From: Desulfobacula sp964636495 | GTDB taxonomy: Bacteria; Desulfobacterota; Desulfobacteria; Desulfobacterales; Desulfobacteraceae | Assembly (NCBI GenBank): GCA_964636495.1 | Contig: CAZWSL010000004.1 | Location: forward strand, 78,901-142,900 | Direction: 5' to 3' | Length of the DNA: 64,000 nucleotides | Part shown: positions 8,085 through 16,604 of the stretch, one piece after another | Position numbering within the stretch: the first letter of the stretch is position 1 | Layout: the number at the start of each line of letters is the position of its first letter | Position numbers and translations under genes: made by a program | The notes under the pieces: model-generated | What the model was told of the DNA's origin: nothing | Seen by the model: only the letters and a program-made list of their open reading frames with translations | The model's database searches: none

Positions 8085-9554
8085 ATGATCCAGTCTTCAA
8101 ACGTTCAAACCAGATCCGTTGGCATGAAAATTTTAACTGATGACCAGGTGTGGGAAATTAAACAGGCAGCCTTTGATATTATTGAAAATGTGGGATTTGA
8201 ATGCCACCATAAAAAAGTTCATAAAATGATGAAACAGGCTGGAGCTGTGGTAAAGGATAACCGTATCCATATTCCGAGATATATTGTTGAACAAAGCCTT
8301 GTAACTGTGCCCAAAGGGTGGACCATCTATGACAGAAACGGAAAACGGGCAATGGAAGTGGAAGGTGAAAAAAGCCATTACGGCACCTCAACAGCCAGCC
8401 CCAATACAAGGGATGCTTTTACCGGAGATATCCGCCCGACCAGTATCAGGGATATTGAACTGGGTGCCCAGGTGGCAGATTGCCTTGACGGCATCGATTT
8501 TGTCATGCCCATGGGGACAGCTCAGGATGTGCCTGGAGATGCGGCAGAAGTTCATGAATTTGAAGCAATGGTTTCCAATACGGTGAAGCCATCTGTTTTT
8601 ATCGGGTATACCGCCCTTGGCTGTGAATATGTATATGAGATGGCAGCCGTCATTGCCGGAGGACGGGAAAATTTAAGAAACAGACCGTTTACGATTGCAT
8701 ATCCCGAAGCCATTGCACCGCTTTTTTTCCCGGATGAAGTCATTGAGCGTATTTTTGTTGCAGCTGACTGGTTCATGCCTCAGCTGCCGGGCTCCACAGT
8801 CCAGCCAGGAGCTACAGGACCGGTGACACTGGCAGGTGCTATTTCCCTGATCACGGCAGAATCACTGATTCACATAACCATTGCCCAGCTGCGTAAAAAG
8901 GGATGTCCGGTTGCAATGAGCGGCAACTGTGGAATCCTTGACATGAGAACCGCGCTCATGGCAATGGGTGCACCGGAAAACAGTCTTGTTCTTGCTGCCC
9001 AGGCAGAAGTGGCGCAGTCATTTAATCTGCCGACCTGGGGACTGGCCGGTGCAACTGACTCAAAATGTCTTGATGCCCAGGCTGGAATTGAAAGTGCTTT
9101 TTCAATATTGAGCCAGGGGCTTTCCGGATTAAATCTGATCCATGATGTCGGGTATATGGCTGCAGGCATGGCGTGTTCCCTTGAGCAGCTGGTTATGGGA
9201 AATGAAGTCGTAGAAATGACCAGACGGTTTGTAAAAGGAATAAGCGTCACAAGGGAAACAATAGCAAGGCAGATCATAGAGAATGTCGGGCCGCGAGGCC
9301 ATTTCCTGGTGCAGCAGCACACAATGGATAACTTCAAAAAAGAACTCTGGGGTGCCAATCTTATGAACCGCCAGACAATTGATGCCTGGAAAGATGCCGG
9401 AAAACCAACAATGGAACAGCGGGTTAAAGAGGAGATCAGGACGATCACTGAAACCCACAAACCAGAACCGTTGAGCGATAAAGTCGTATCAGAGCTTGAC
9501 CGCTTGAAAAGAGAAGGCGAGAAGGAGATTCTTGCCAGATTGCAGAAAGGATAG
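8085..9554 (+). CDS. Trimethylamine methyltransferase family protein (MttB/MtgB-like, non-pyrrolysine)
   Basis: A 489-residue MttB-superfamily protein. Members transfer a methyl group from quaternary or tertiary amines to a corrinoid protein. The ATG at 8085 is preferred over the in-frame TTG at 8073, because GGAGGA at 8075-8080 is then correctly spaced. No in-frame TAG interrupts the gene, so it belongs to the non-pyrrolysine group that includes the glycine betaine methyltransferase MtgB and other demethylases of quaternary amines. The conserved body includes GATGPVTLAG and ATDSKCLDAQAG. The FAD oxidoreductase follows after 13 bp, so they form one unit. Its corrinoid partner is not in this window and may lie upstream. 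The amine substrate is unknown. Confidence 0.88.
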   Translation: MIQSSNVQTRSVGMKILTDDQVWEIKQAAFDIIENVGFECHHKKVHKMMKQAGAVVKDNRIHIPRYIVEQSLVTVPKGWTIYDRNGKRAMEVEGEKSHYGTSTASPNTRDAFTGDIRPTSIRDIELGAQVADCLDGIDFVMPMGTAQDVPGDAAEVHEFEAMVSNTVKPSVFIGYTALGCEYVYEMAAVIAGGRENLRNRPFTIAYPEAIAPLFFPDEVIERIFVAADWFMPQLPGSTVQPGATGPVTLAGAISLITAESLIHITIAQLRKKGCPVAMSGNCGILDMRTALMAMGAPENSLVLAAQAEVAQSFNLPTWGLAGATDSKCLDAQAGIESAFSILSQGLSGLNLIHDVGYMAAGMACSLEQLVMGNEVVEMTRRFVKGISVTRETIARQIIENVGPRGHFLVQQHTMDNFKKELWGANLMNRQTIDAWKDAGKPTMEQRVKEEIRTITETHKPEPLSDKVVSELDRLKREGEKEILARLQKG

Positions 9555-9567
9555 CGGATAAAAAGAG

Positions 9568-10875
9568 ATGATCAGTAAAAAATATGATGCCATTATTATT
9601 GGTGCAGGAATTATTGGCAACAGCATTGCATATGAACTTGCCCTCAAGGGGTATAAAACCTTGAGTATTGACAAGCTTGGCGGATCAGGATTTGGTTCCA
9701 CTGCAGGATCGTGTGCCGTCATCAGGCTCTACTACTCTTCCCCGGAAGGAGTGGCGCTGGCCAGGGAAGGCTATTATTACTGGCTCGACTGGAACCGCTA
9801 TCTCAACACAACGGACCCCGACGGCATGGCCTTCTATAAGAACACCGGTGCCATGGTTTTCAAATCTGAAGTCAATAACAACCTTGTCAATGTGATGAGA
9901 TCCCTTGATGCACTCGGTGTCGGGTATCTGGAGCTCACCCCTGAAGAGATGAAATCATACCTGCCCCGGCCTGACCTGAGATCATTCTATCCCCAGAAAC
10001 GCATGGATGATCCAGATTTTGGAAAACCAACAGGTAAAAGTGTTAATGGTGCTGTTTTCGTACCAGAATCAGGCTATATATCTGATCCAAAACTCTCAAC
10101 ACACAACGTGGAAATGGCTGTCCGGAATGCTGGAGGTGATTTTCTGTTCAATGCTGAAGTGAGTGATATCCTGAAACAAAATGGACGCGTATCAGGTGTC
10201 TGCCTGAAAGACGGCACCCGGTTTTCCGCCCCTGTGGTGGTCAATGTGGCAGGCCCGCACTCTTACCTCATCAACCGGATGGCAGGTGTTGAAGATAAAA
10301 TGAATATTAAAACCCGTGCCCTGAGAGTTGAAGTTGCCCATGTACCAAGCCCCGAAGATGTTGACTGGGAAAAGAACGGTATTATCACCTCTGACAGTGA
10401 CCTTGGTGTCTACACCCGGCCTGAAACCGGCAATCACTTTCTGATAGGCAGTGAAGAGCCAGAGTGTGATCCCCTCGATTATGTTGATCCCGATAATTAC
10501 AATATGGATTTTACAGACCAGAACAGAACCCAGGCAATGAGAGAAGCCATGCGCGTTCCAGATCTGCCTATTCCAAACAAACCCCAGGGACTGGTTGATC
10601 TGTATGATGTTTCAGATGACTGGTATCCGATTTATGATAAATCAGACCTGCCCGGATTCTACCTTGCAATCGGAACCAGCGGCAACCAGTATAAAAATGC
10701 CCCGGTTGTGGGATCCTTTATGTCTGAGCTTATTTCCTGTTGTGAAAACGGTCAGGATCATGATAAAAATCCCCTGCAATACAAAATGAAATATATCAAC
10801 CATACACTGAACATCGGATTTTTCAGTCGTAACCGTGAAATTAACAGAGATTCAAGTTTTTCAGTTATTGGATAG
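9568..10875 (+). CDS. FAD-dependent oxidoreductase (DAO / sarcosine oxidase-like)
   Basis: A 435-residue protein with an N-terminal FAD-binding Rossmann motif GAGIIGNSIAYELA (from about residue 12) and the conserved C-terminal AIGTSGNQYKNAP stretch of the D-amino-acid oxidase/sarcosine dehydrogenase superfamily. These enzymes oxidise secondary or tertiary amines such as sarcosine or dimethylglycine at the C-N bond. It follows the MttB-family gene by 13 bp with a ribosome-binding AAAGAG. In context it would act on the demethylated product. Whether electrons go to ETF or another carrier cannot be told. No signal peptide is seen, so it is probably cytoplasmic. Confidence 0.85.
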   Translation: MISKKYDAIIIGAGIIGNSIAYELALKGYKTLSIDKLGGSGFGSTAGSCAVIRLYYSSPEGVALAREGYYYWLDWNRYLNTTDPDGMAFYKNTGAMVFKSEVNNNLVNVMRSLDALGVGYLELTPEEMKSYLPRPDLRSFYPQKRMDDPDFGKPTGKSVNGAVFVPESGYISDPKLSTHNVEMAVRNAGGDFLFNAEVSDILKQNGRVSGVCLKDGTRFSAPVVVNVAGPHSYLINRMAGVEDKMNIKTRALRVEVAHVPSPEDVDWEKNGIITSDSDLGVYTRPETGNHFLIGSEEPECDPLDYVDPDNYNMDFTDQNRTQAMREAMRVPDLPIPNKPQGLVDLYDVSDDWYPIYDKSDLPGFYLAIGTSGNQYKNAPVVGSFMSELISCCENGQDHDKNPLQYKMKYINHTLNIGFFSRNREINRDSSFSVIG

Positions 10876-10901
10876 AAAACAGATGTTTTTTTGTATTGTA
10901 G

Positions 10902-10931
10902 TTGACAATAAACTTCCTTTTGTCCTATTTT
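10902..10931 (+). promoter_or_regulatory. Candidate sigma-70 promoter for hypCFD
   Basis: A perfect -35 TTGACA (10902-10907) is followed after 18 bp by TATTTT (10926-10931), about 85 bp before hypC. The position, in the first gap upstream of the hyp genes, supports it; this is a reading of consensus only. Confidence 0.4.
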
Positions 10932-11016
10932 GACAGATATTGCTTCAGACTTTTTTTATCAGGGTACAGCATTGGTAACCTGAAAATTGAATTCATTAAA
11001 TTCTGGATATGAAAAT

Positions 11017-11259
11017 ATGTGTCTTGCAGTACCTTCAAAAGTAATAGAGATAAATGATTCCCTGGCAAAGGTGTCGGTTGATGGAGTGGTGAGAGATGTC
11101 AGTATCATGCTTTTAGAAGATCTGAAAATCGGTGACTATGTGATTGTACATGCAGGCTTTGCCATTAACAGACTTGATGAAAAGGCAGCTCTCCAAACCA
11201 TTGAAGATATGCGAAATATCCTTGCTGCTGATGATGGTGATGATAAAATAATGCTTTAA
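11017..11259 (+). CDS. hypC: Hydrogenase maturation chaperone HypC
   Basis: An 80-residue HypC/HupF protein. The ATG at 11017 is chosen because the mature N-terminus MCLAVPSKV is invariant in the family; Cys2 is the residue that carries the Fe(CN)2CO unit. An upstream in-frame TTG at 10987 would bury this cysteine and is rejected. HypC works with HypD to assemble the iron centre and deliver it to the large subunit of [NiFe] hydrogenase. hypF and hypD follow on the same strand. The C-terminal HAGFAINRLDEKAA stretch is also characteristic. Confidence 0.93.
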   Translation: MCLAVPSKVIEINDSLAKVSVDGVVRDVSIMLLEDLKIGDYVIVHAGFAINRLDEKAALQTIEDMRNILAADDGDDKIML

Positions 11260-11326
11260 CCACTGGACAGGATCTCATCCGGTTGTTATGGATATGCCAC
11301 CCTTACCCTTGTGTTGATCATATGAT

Positions 11327-13738
11327 ATGAAAAATCAGATTACTGCACAGCAGCTACAAATTAGCGGATTGGTCCAGGGTGTTGGATTCAGGCCTTTTTT
11401 GTTTTCTCTTGCTGATCAGTACCGCCTGTCCGGAGAAGTCTCCAACACGGCAGACGGCGTATTGACAATAGTAGAAGGCCTGTCAGCTGATATTCAGCTT
11501 TTCATCCGGGATATAAGAGAAAAACAGCCGGTTCTTGCAGATGTAACCCGGATTGTATCTAAACCGCTCACGGTAAAGGGATTTACTGATTTTAACATTG
11601 TTCCCACCCTGTCATCTGACAAAGCTGACACACTCATTTCACCGGATGTCACTGTCTGTGATGAATGTCTTTCAGAGATGAGAAATCCCGATGACAGGAG
11701 ATTTGAGTATCCTTTCATCAATTGCACCAATTGCGGTCCCCGGTATACCATTATCAAAGATATTCCCTATGACCGGCCAAAAACGTCCATGAAATCTTTT
11801 CTCATGTGCGATGACTGCCAAAAGGAGTATGACAACCCGATTGACAGGCGTTTTCATGCACAGCCAAATGCCTGTCCTGTCTGCGGTCCAAAGGTTTTCA
11901 TGACAGACAGCAGAGGGTGCAGAATTGATCTGTCACCTGAAAATGCAATTCAAAAAGCTGCTGATCTTCTAAGGGAGGGAAAAATAGTAGCGGTAAAAGG
12001 AGTGGGGGGCTTTCATCTTGCTGCTGATGCTGAAAACCATGAAACAGTATGCCTGCTTCGAAAAAGGAAAAAAAGACCTCACAAACCATTTGCCCTGATG
12101 GCTCAATCTGGTTCCACATTATTGAGTCATGTACATCTATCTCAAAAAGAGAAAAGCCTGCTTTACTCTTTTCAACGACCCATTGTCCTGCTAAAAAAAA
12201 AAGATGATGATTGCGGACTCTCTTCCTCCATTGCCCCATTTAACCGCTATTTCGGCATTATGCTGCCCTACACACCTCTTCACTATCTTTTACTGGAAAA
12301 AGGACCGGATATTCTGGTAATGACATCTGGAAACCGGTCTGGTGAGCCATTAGCCATTGAGAATCAGAATGCGCTGGATAACTTTTCCCACATAGCTGAT
12401 TTTTTTCTTTTCCATGACAGGGATATATATTTCAGGGCCGATGACTCAATTGCCGCTGTGCAGGCAGGGAAACCAAGATTTATAAGGCGTTCACGTGGAT
12501 ATGCTCCCCTTCCACTGGATCTGGATATCAAACCTTACACCACCATCTCTTCCGGGCAGCCCCTGTCCGGCACTGATGAAAATCTGCCCTCCGTCAAGAG
12601 AGAACTGCCTTCCATACTGGGTTTCGGAGCAGAGATGAAAAGCACCATATGCATTACAAAAGGCTCAAAATATTTTCTAAGCCAGCACATAGGTGAAATA
12701 AGGAATCAAAAAGTATTTGATTTTTACACCTGCAGCATTGATCATCTGAAAAAAATTCTTAATGTTGAACCTCAGGTCATTGCCCACGATCTGCATCCCG
12801 ATTATATGAGCACCCGGTATGCAGAGACGCTTGCCCCGAAAACAGAAAAACGCTATGCCATACAGCACCACCATGCCCATGCTGTCTCCTGCATGGCTGA
12901 AAACGATCTGAACGAAAAAGTTATCGCCATAACCCTGGACGGCACCGGGTTTGGTACAGACGGTCATATCTGGGGCGGTGAGATCCTGCTCTGCACACGG
13001 AAAAGATTTAAAAGAAAAGCCCGGCTTGCCTATCTGCCCATGCCGGGTGGAGACAAGGCTGTATCTGAACCGTGGAGAATGGCTGCTTCTATTCTGTTTA
13101 AAGCGTTTGGCAAAGCGTTCACAGATCTTGATATCCAGTATATAAAAGAGATGGATCTGAAAAACCTTCAATTTATTATAAAGATGATACAAAAAAATCT
13201 CAACTCTCCTTTAACTTCAAGTGCTGGAAGACTTTTTGATGCCGTATCTTCACTTTTGTGTATCCGCCATTTTATTTCCCATGAAAGCCAGGCTGCCATG
13301 GAACTTGAAGCTGCGGCAGCCTCGGCACTCTCTGATCAAAAACCGTATGATTTTTCCATTATTGAAAAAAACAGAAAAGATACAACCATTTTAACCCCTG
13401 AAACGTATTATGAAATAGATTTTGTCCCATGTATACGTGAGATAGTTGGAGACCTTTCAGGCAGCACTATTAATCGTGACACCGATATCATAAGCAGCAG
13501 GTTTCACCAGACTGTCATCACTGCCTATGCAAAGGCAGCAAAAATGATATCAATGGAAACAGGAATTTTAAAAACCGTTCTTTCTGGCGGCGTATTTAAT
13601 AATCATCTGATCTTATCAGGTATGAAAAAAGCGCTTGAAAAAAACAGGCTAAAGGTTTTTACCCACACCAGAGTGCCCACCGGAGATGGCGGCATCTGCC
13701 TTGGACAGGCTGCATCTGCACAAGCACTCCTGGAATGA
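11327..13738 (+). CDS. hypF: Carbamoyltransferase HypF
   Basis: An 803-residue HypF of normal length and domain order. It has an acylphosphatase domain (about 5-95, VQGVGFRPF motif), two zinc-finger-like units with four CxxC pairs (CDEC, CTNC, CDDC, CPVC, about 110-190), a YrdC-like domain (about 200-380), and a Kae1-like carbamoyltransferase domain with the metal-binding HHHAHA motif near 512. It converts carbamoyl phosphate and ATP to carbamoyl adenylate and transfers the carbamoyl group to HypE, making the cyanide ligands of the hydrogenase iron. The ATG has only a weak ribosome-binding site. hypD follows after 30 bp. Confidence 0.95.
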   Translation: MKNQITAQQLQISGLVQGVGFRPFLFSLADQYRLSGEVSNTADGVLTIVEGLSADIQLFIRDIREKQPVLADVTRIVSKPLTVKGFTDFNIVPTLSSDKADTLISPDVTVCDECLSEMRNPDDRRFEYPFINCTNCGPRYTIIKDIPYDRPKTSMKSFLMCDDCQKEYDNPIDRRFHAQPNACPVCGPKVFMTDSRGCRIDLSPENAIQKAADLLREGKIVAVKGVGGFHLAADAENHETVCLLRKRKKRPHKPFALMAQSGSTLLSHVHLSQKEKSLLYSFQRPIVLLKKKDDDCGLSSSIAPFNRYFGIMLPYTPLHYLLLEKGPDILVMTSGNRSGEPLAIENQNALDNFSHIADFFLFHDRDIYFRADDSIAAVQAGKPRFIRRSRGYAPLPLDLDIKPYTTISSGQPLSGTDENLPSVKRELPSILGFGAEMKSTICITKGSKYFLSQHIGEIRNQKVFDFYTCSIDHLKKILNVEPQVIAHDLHPDYMSTRYAETLAPKTEKRYAIQHHHAHAVSCMAENDLNEKVIAITLDGTGFGTDGHIWGGEILLCTRKRFKRKARLAYLPMPGGDKAVSEPWRMAASILFKAFGKAFTDLDIQYIKEMDLKNLQFIIKMIQKNLNSPLTSSAGRLFDAVSSLLCIRHFISHESQAAMELEAAAASALSDQKPYDFSIIEKNRKDTTILTPETYYEIDFVPCIREIVGDLSGSTINRDTDIISSRFHQTVITAYAKAAKMISMETGILKTVLSGGVFNNHLILSGMKKALEKNRLKVFTHTRVPTGDGGICLGQAASAQALLE

Positions 13739-13768
13739 TAGTAAATGATAATATGATCGAGGAAAAAC

Positions 13769-14854
13769 ATGAACCTGAAATATATTAAGGAATACCGGAA
13801 TGAAGCGTTAGCAAAAGGCATCATCAGAGCAATCCAGTCAGAAAGCCAAAAAGAACTATCTCTAATGGAGGTATGCGGTACGCATACCATGTCCATTTTC
13901 AGGCATGGGATCAGAAGTGTCCTGCCTGAAAATATCAGCCTGCTGAGCGGTCCCGGCTGCCCTGTATGTGTAACTGCACAGAAAGATATTGATGCTTTTA
14001 TAAAATTTTCAGGAGTTGAAAATGTGATTTTAACAACTTTCGGAGATTTAATGAAAGTTCCGGGATCAGGTTCCAGTCTGGCAAAAGAGAAGGCATCCGG
14101 TGCCGATATACGGGTTGTCTATTCCATGTTCGATGCAATCAAAATTGCAAAAAACAATGAACAGAGAGAAATTGTTTTCTGCGGAGTCGGTTTTGAAACA
14201 ACCATCCCGACCATTGCAGCGGGTATTTTATCTGCCATGAAAGAAGGGATAGAAAACTTCTCTGTTTACTCTGCCAATAAACTTACACCACCGGCACTGG
14301 CTGCGCTCATGGAAACCCCGGGAGTTAATATTGACGGCTTTATTCTTCCAGGACATGTTTCCGTTATTACAGGTACCGATGCATACAGGGCAACCTTTGA
14401 AAAATATGATATACCTTCTGTGATTGCTGGCTTTGAGCCGGTTGATATACTGGATGCCATACTCAGGCTTATCCGGCAGAATGAAAACAACTCTCATGCA
14501 CTTAAAAATGCTTATCCAAGGGCAGTATCTGATATGGGCAATATCAAGGCGCAGACCATTATGAAACAGGTATTTGAAACATCCAGTGCGGTATGGCGGG
14601 GAATCGGGGAAATCCCTTTCAGTGGAATGAACATGAAACAGCAGTTCAGCCGGTTTGATGCAACCGTAAAATTTGATATGGATATACCTGATTCTCCTGA
14701 ACCGGCAGGCTGCTCCTGTGGTGACATTCTAATGGGCTTAAAAACACCTGAAATGTGCTCTTTATACAAAAAAAAATGTACGCCCACAGATCCTGTCGGC
14801 CCCTGCATGGTTTCCAGTGAAGGGGCGTGTGCTGCATATTTCAGATATAATTAA
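13769..14854 (+). CDS. hypD: Hydrogenase maturation protein HypD
   Basis: A 361-residue HypD, the [4Fe-4S] scaffold on which the Fe(CN)2CO group is built together with HypC. Family motifs are all visible: MEVCGTHT (33-40), GPGCPVC (63-69), FCGVGFETT (about 137-145), and a cysteine-rich C-terminus with GCSCGD, CSLYKKKC and GPCMVSSEGACAAYF. A GAGG ribosome-binding site precedes the ATG. The gene ends 9 bp before the stop of lysA on the other strand, so the two genes converge tightly. hypA and hypB are not in the window. Confidence 0.95.
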   Translation: MNLKYIKEYRNEALAKGIIRAIQSESQKELSLMEVCGTHTMSIFRHGIRSVLPENISLLSGPGCPVCVTAQKDIDAFIKFSGVENVILTTFGDLMKVPGSGSSLAKEKASGADIRVVYSMFDAIKIAKNNEQREIVFCGVGFETTIPTIAAGILSAMKEGIENFSVYSANKLTPPALAALMETPGVNIDGFILPGHVSVITGTDAYRATFEKYDIPSVIAGFEPVDILDAILRLIRQNENNSHALKNAYPRAVSDMGNIKAQTIMKQVFETSSAVWRGIGEIPFSGMNMKQQFSRFDATVKFDMDIPDSPEPAGCSCGDILMGLKTPEMCSLYKKKCTPTDPVGPCMVSSEGACAAYFRYN

Positions 14855-14863
14855 ATACGTCAG

Positions 14864-16141
14864 CTATCTTTCAAGCTCAATCAGATCCTCATATGTCTGG
14901 CGTTTACGGATCACCTTGAACCGGTCTCCATCCACCAGTACTTCCGCGCACATGGGGCGGGCATTGTAGTTGCTCGCCATTGTATAACCATAGGCTCCAA
15001 CAGTGAAAACCGCCATAAGATCTCCACGCTCAACAGGTGGGATTGCCCTCTCTTTTGCAAAGTAATCCGTGCTTTCACAGATCGGTCCCACCACATCTAC
15101 AACTTCAGTGTTATCCATAATCAGACCGTTAATACGCTTTTCCGGAACAAAATTTTCACCAGGCACTGCCGGCCAGATAAAATGAAAAGCTTCATAAAGA
15201 CTTGGTCGGATAAGATCGTTCATGCCGGCATCAACAATCACAAAGTTTTTTTCTCCGCCGCTTTTTTTAAACAATGTCTGAGTGAGCATAACTCCTGCAT
15301 TGGCAATAATACTTTTACCGGGCTCCAGAATAAGCTTCAAACCGGCATCTTTCAGCAGCGGGACAATACCTGCAGCATAATCAGCAGCAGAAGGCACAGT
15401 TGATGTCTCGTAATCAGCACCATAACCACCGCCAAGATCGAGTTGATCAATAGTATATCCCCTGCTGCGAAGCTCTTCAACAAGTGGTAGAATTCTTCTG
15501 ACATAATTTACATAGGGATCAATGGTCTTTCCACCTGATCCCAGGTGCACATGAATCACAGACATATCAACAACACCATTATCCGCATATTTATCATAAA
15601 TCTGCAGTGTCCGTTCTATATCAATACCGAACTTGGTCTCTTTTACACCTGTGGTCGTGTATCTGTGCGCATCATAATTGATATCAGGATTCACCCGGAG
15701 TGCTGATTTGGCGGTCTTTCCCTGCTCTCTGCAAAGTTTGATAAGATTTTCAAGTTCTGCTTCTGATTCAATATTAAAACAGTAGATCCCCGCTTCCAGT
15801 GCCTCAGTAATCTCGCTGTCTGTTTTACCCACTCCTGCAAAAACAATCTTTCTCATGTCAGCCCCTGCCTGCCGGGCACGGTACAGTTCACCACCGCTTA
15901 CAATATCAAAACCGCTTCCTGCTGATGCAAGCTCTTTAAGAATATGGATATTGCTGCACGCCTTGATTGAATAACAGATTGTCGTATCAATGTCAGAGTA
16001 TGCAGCCTTAATTTTTTTAAAATGATCAAGAAATGTTGCCTTGCTGTAAATGTACACTGGCGTACCGGTCTGCTCAGCAATTTTTTCAACATCCACTCCC
16101 TCTGCAAACAATTTTCCGTTTTTGTATTTAAATGAATCGAT
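14864..16141 (-). CDS. lysA: Diaminopimelate decarboxylase LysA (apparent ATC start)
   Basis: A PLP-dependent fold-III decarboxylase that makes L-lysine from meso-diaminopimelate. Visible motifs are the PLP lysine in CYSIKACSN (K60 with the start used here), HLGSGG, EPGKSI and the active-site CESTDYF. The first standard in-frame start is TTG at 16111, giving 415 residues and cutting off the usual N-terminus. Extending to an ATC codon at 16141-16139 restores ten residues (DSFKYKNGKL) that match the family pattern of an F-x-Y-K-N-G-x-L opening, and places AGGAG exactly 7 nt upstream. I therefore annotate 425 residues with a non-canonical ATC start. A base error turning ATG into ATC is the alternative. 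Function is certain; the start is moderately supported. Confidence 0.9.
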   Translation of the reverse strand: MDSFKYKNGKLFAEGVDVEKIAEQTGTPVYIYSKATFLDHFKKIKAAYSDIDTTICYSIKACSNIHILKELASAGSGFDIVSGGELYRARQAGADMRKIVFAGVGKTDSEITEALEAGIYCFNIESEAELENLIKLCREQGKTAKSALRVNPDINYDAHRYTTTGVKETKFGIDIERTLQIYDKYADNGVVDMSVIHVHLGSGGKTIDPYVNYVRRILPLVEELRSRGYTIDQLDLGGGYGADYETSTVPSAADYAAGIVPLLKDAGLKLILEPGKSIIANAGVMLTQTLFKKSGGEKNFVIVDAGMNDLIRPSLYEAFHFIWPAVPGENFVPEKRINGLIMDNTEVVDVVGPICESTDYFAKERAIPPVERGDLMAVFTVGAYGYTMASNYNARPMCAEVLVDGDRFKVIRKRQTYEDLIELER

Positions 16142-16604
16142 GGCTAATCTCCTTTTTCATTCAACGCATCCTTGCAATTTGTAAACATTATGTTCACATT
16201 TTAATAACTCTGTTTCCCGGTAAAATATTTCACCGGACCATAATTAACATATCAGCATATCTTTTTCAATTTTAAATAATTGATATCAACCGTTCTGAGA
16301 CAGGCTGCTGTTTTCACCTTTACACACCTCTGGTAAACCTGCAGTCTGAAGACCACACAGACAAATTACAGGTAAATCAGTCAGACAGGACAACTTCTGT
16401 CTCCATTCCAGCTGACAATTAATTTGACAAGTAGTACACTTTATCGCATCATAAAGGTTATATTATAGATACATCATAAAAACAGAAGATGTAAATACGT
16501 TAAAAAAAGATGAAAAAATTCATCACAACCATGGATTTTTACATCAGGGAAACCATAATTTATTAAACAGGACAATCCCGTTATTAAGCAAGGCAATCAC
16601 GGTC
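16142..16604. other. Intergenic region between lysA and the SDR gene
   Basis: This 463-bp divergent region holds the lysA ribosome-binding site (AGGAG on the minus strand at about 16149-16153) and is AT-rich. A perfect TTGACA on the plus strand near 16430 could be a -35 element, but no convincing -10 follows at 17 bp. No ORF or RNA gene was recognised. Confidence 0.5.

Noticed and set aside
8085..9554. Pyrrolysine-containing MttB
   Set aside because: No in-frame TAG occurs before the natural stop, so it belongs to the non-pyrrolysine group.
10915..10945. Sigma-54 promoter (GACA...TTGC) upstream of hypC
   Set aside because: The spacing between the GG-like and GC elements does not fit the required 10 bp, and the first element lacks GG.
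12677..13192. 171-residue minus-strand ORF inside hypF
   Set aside because: Antisense to well-conserved HypF motifs, with no own signals.
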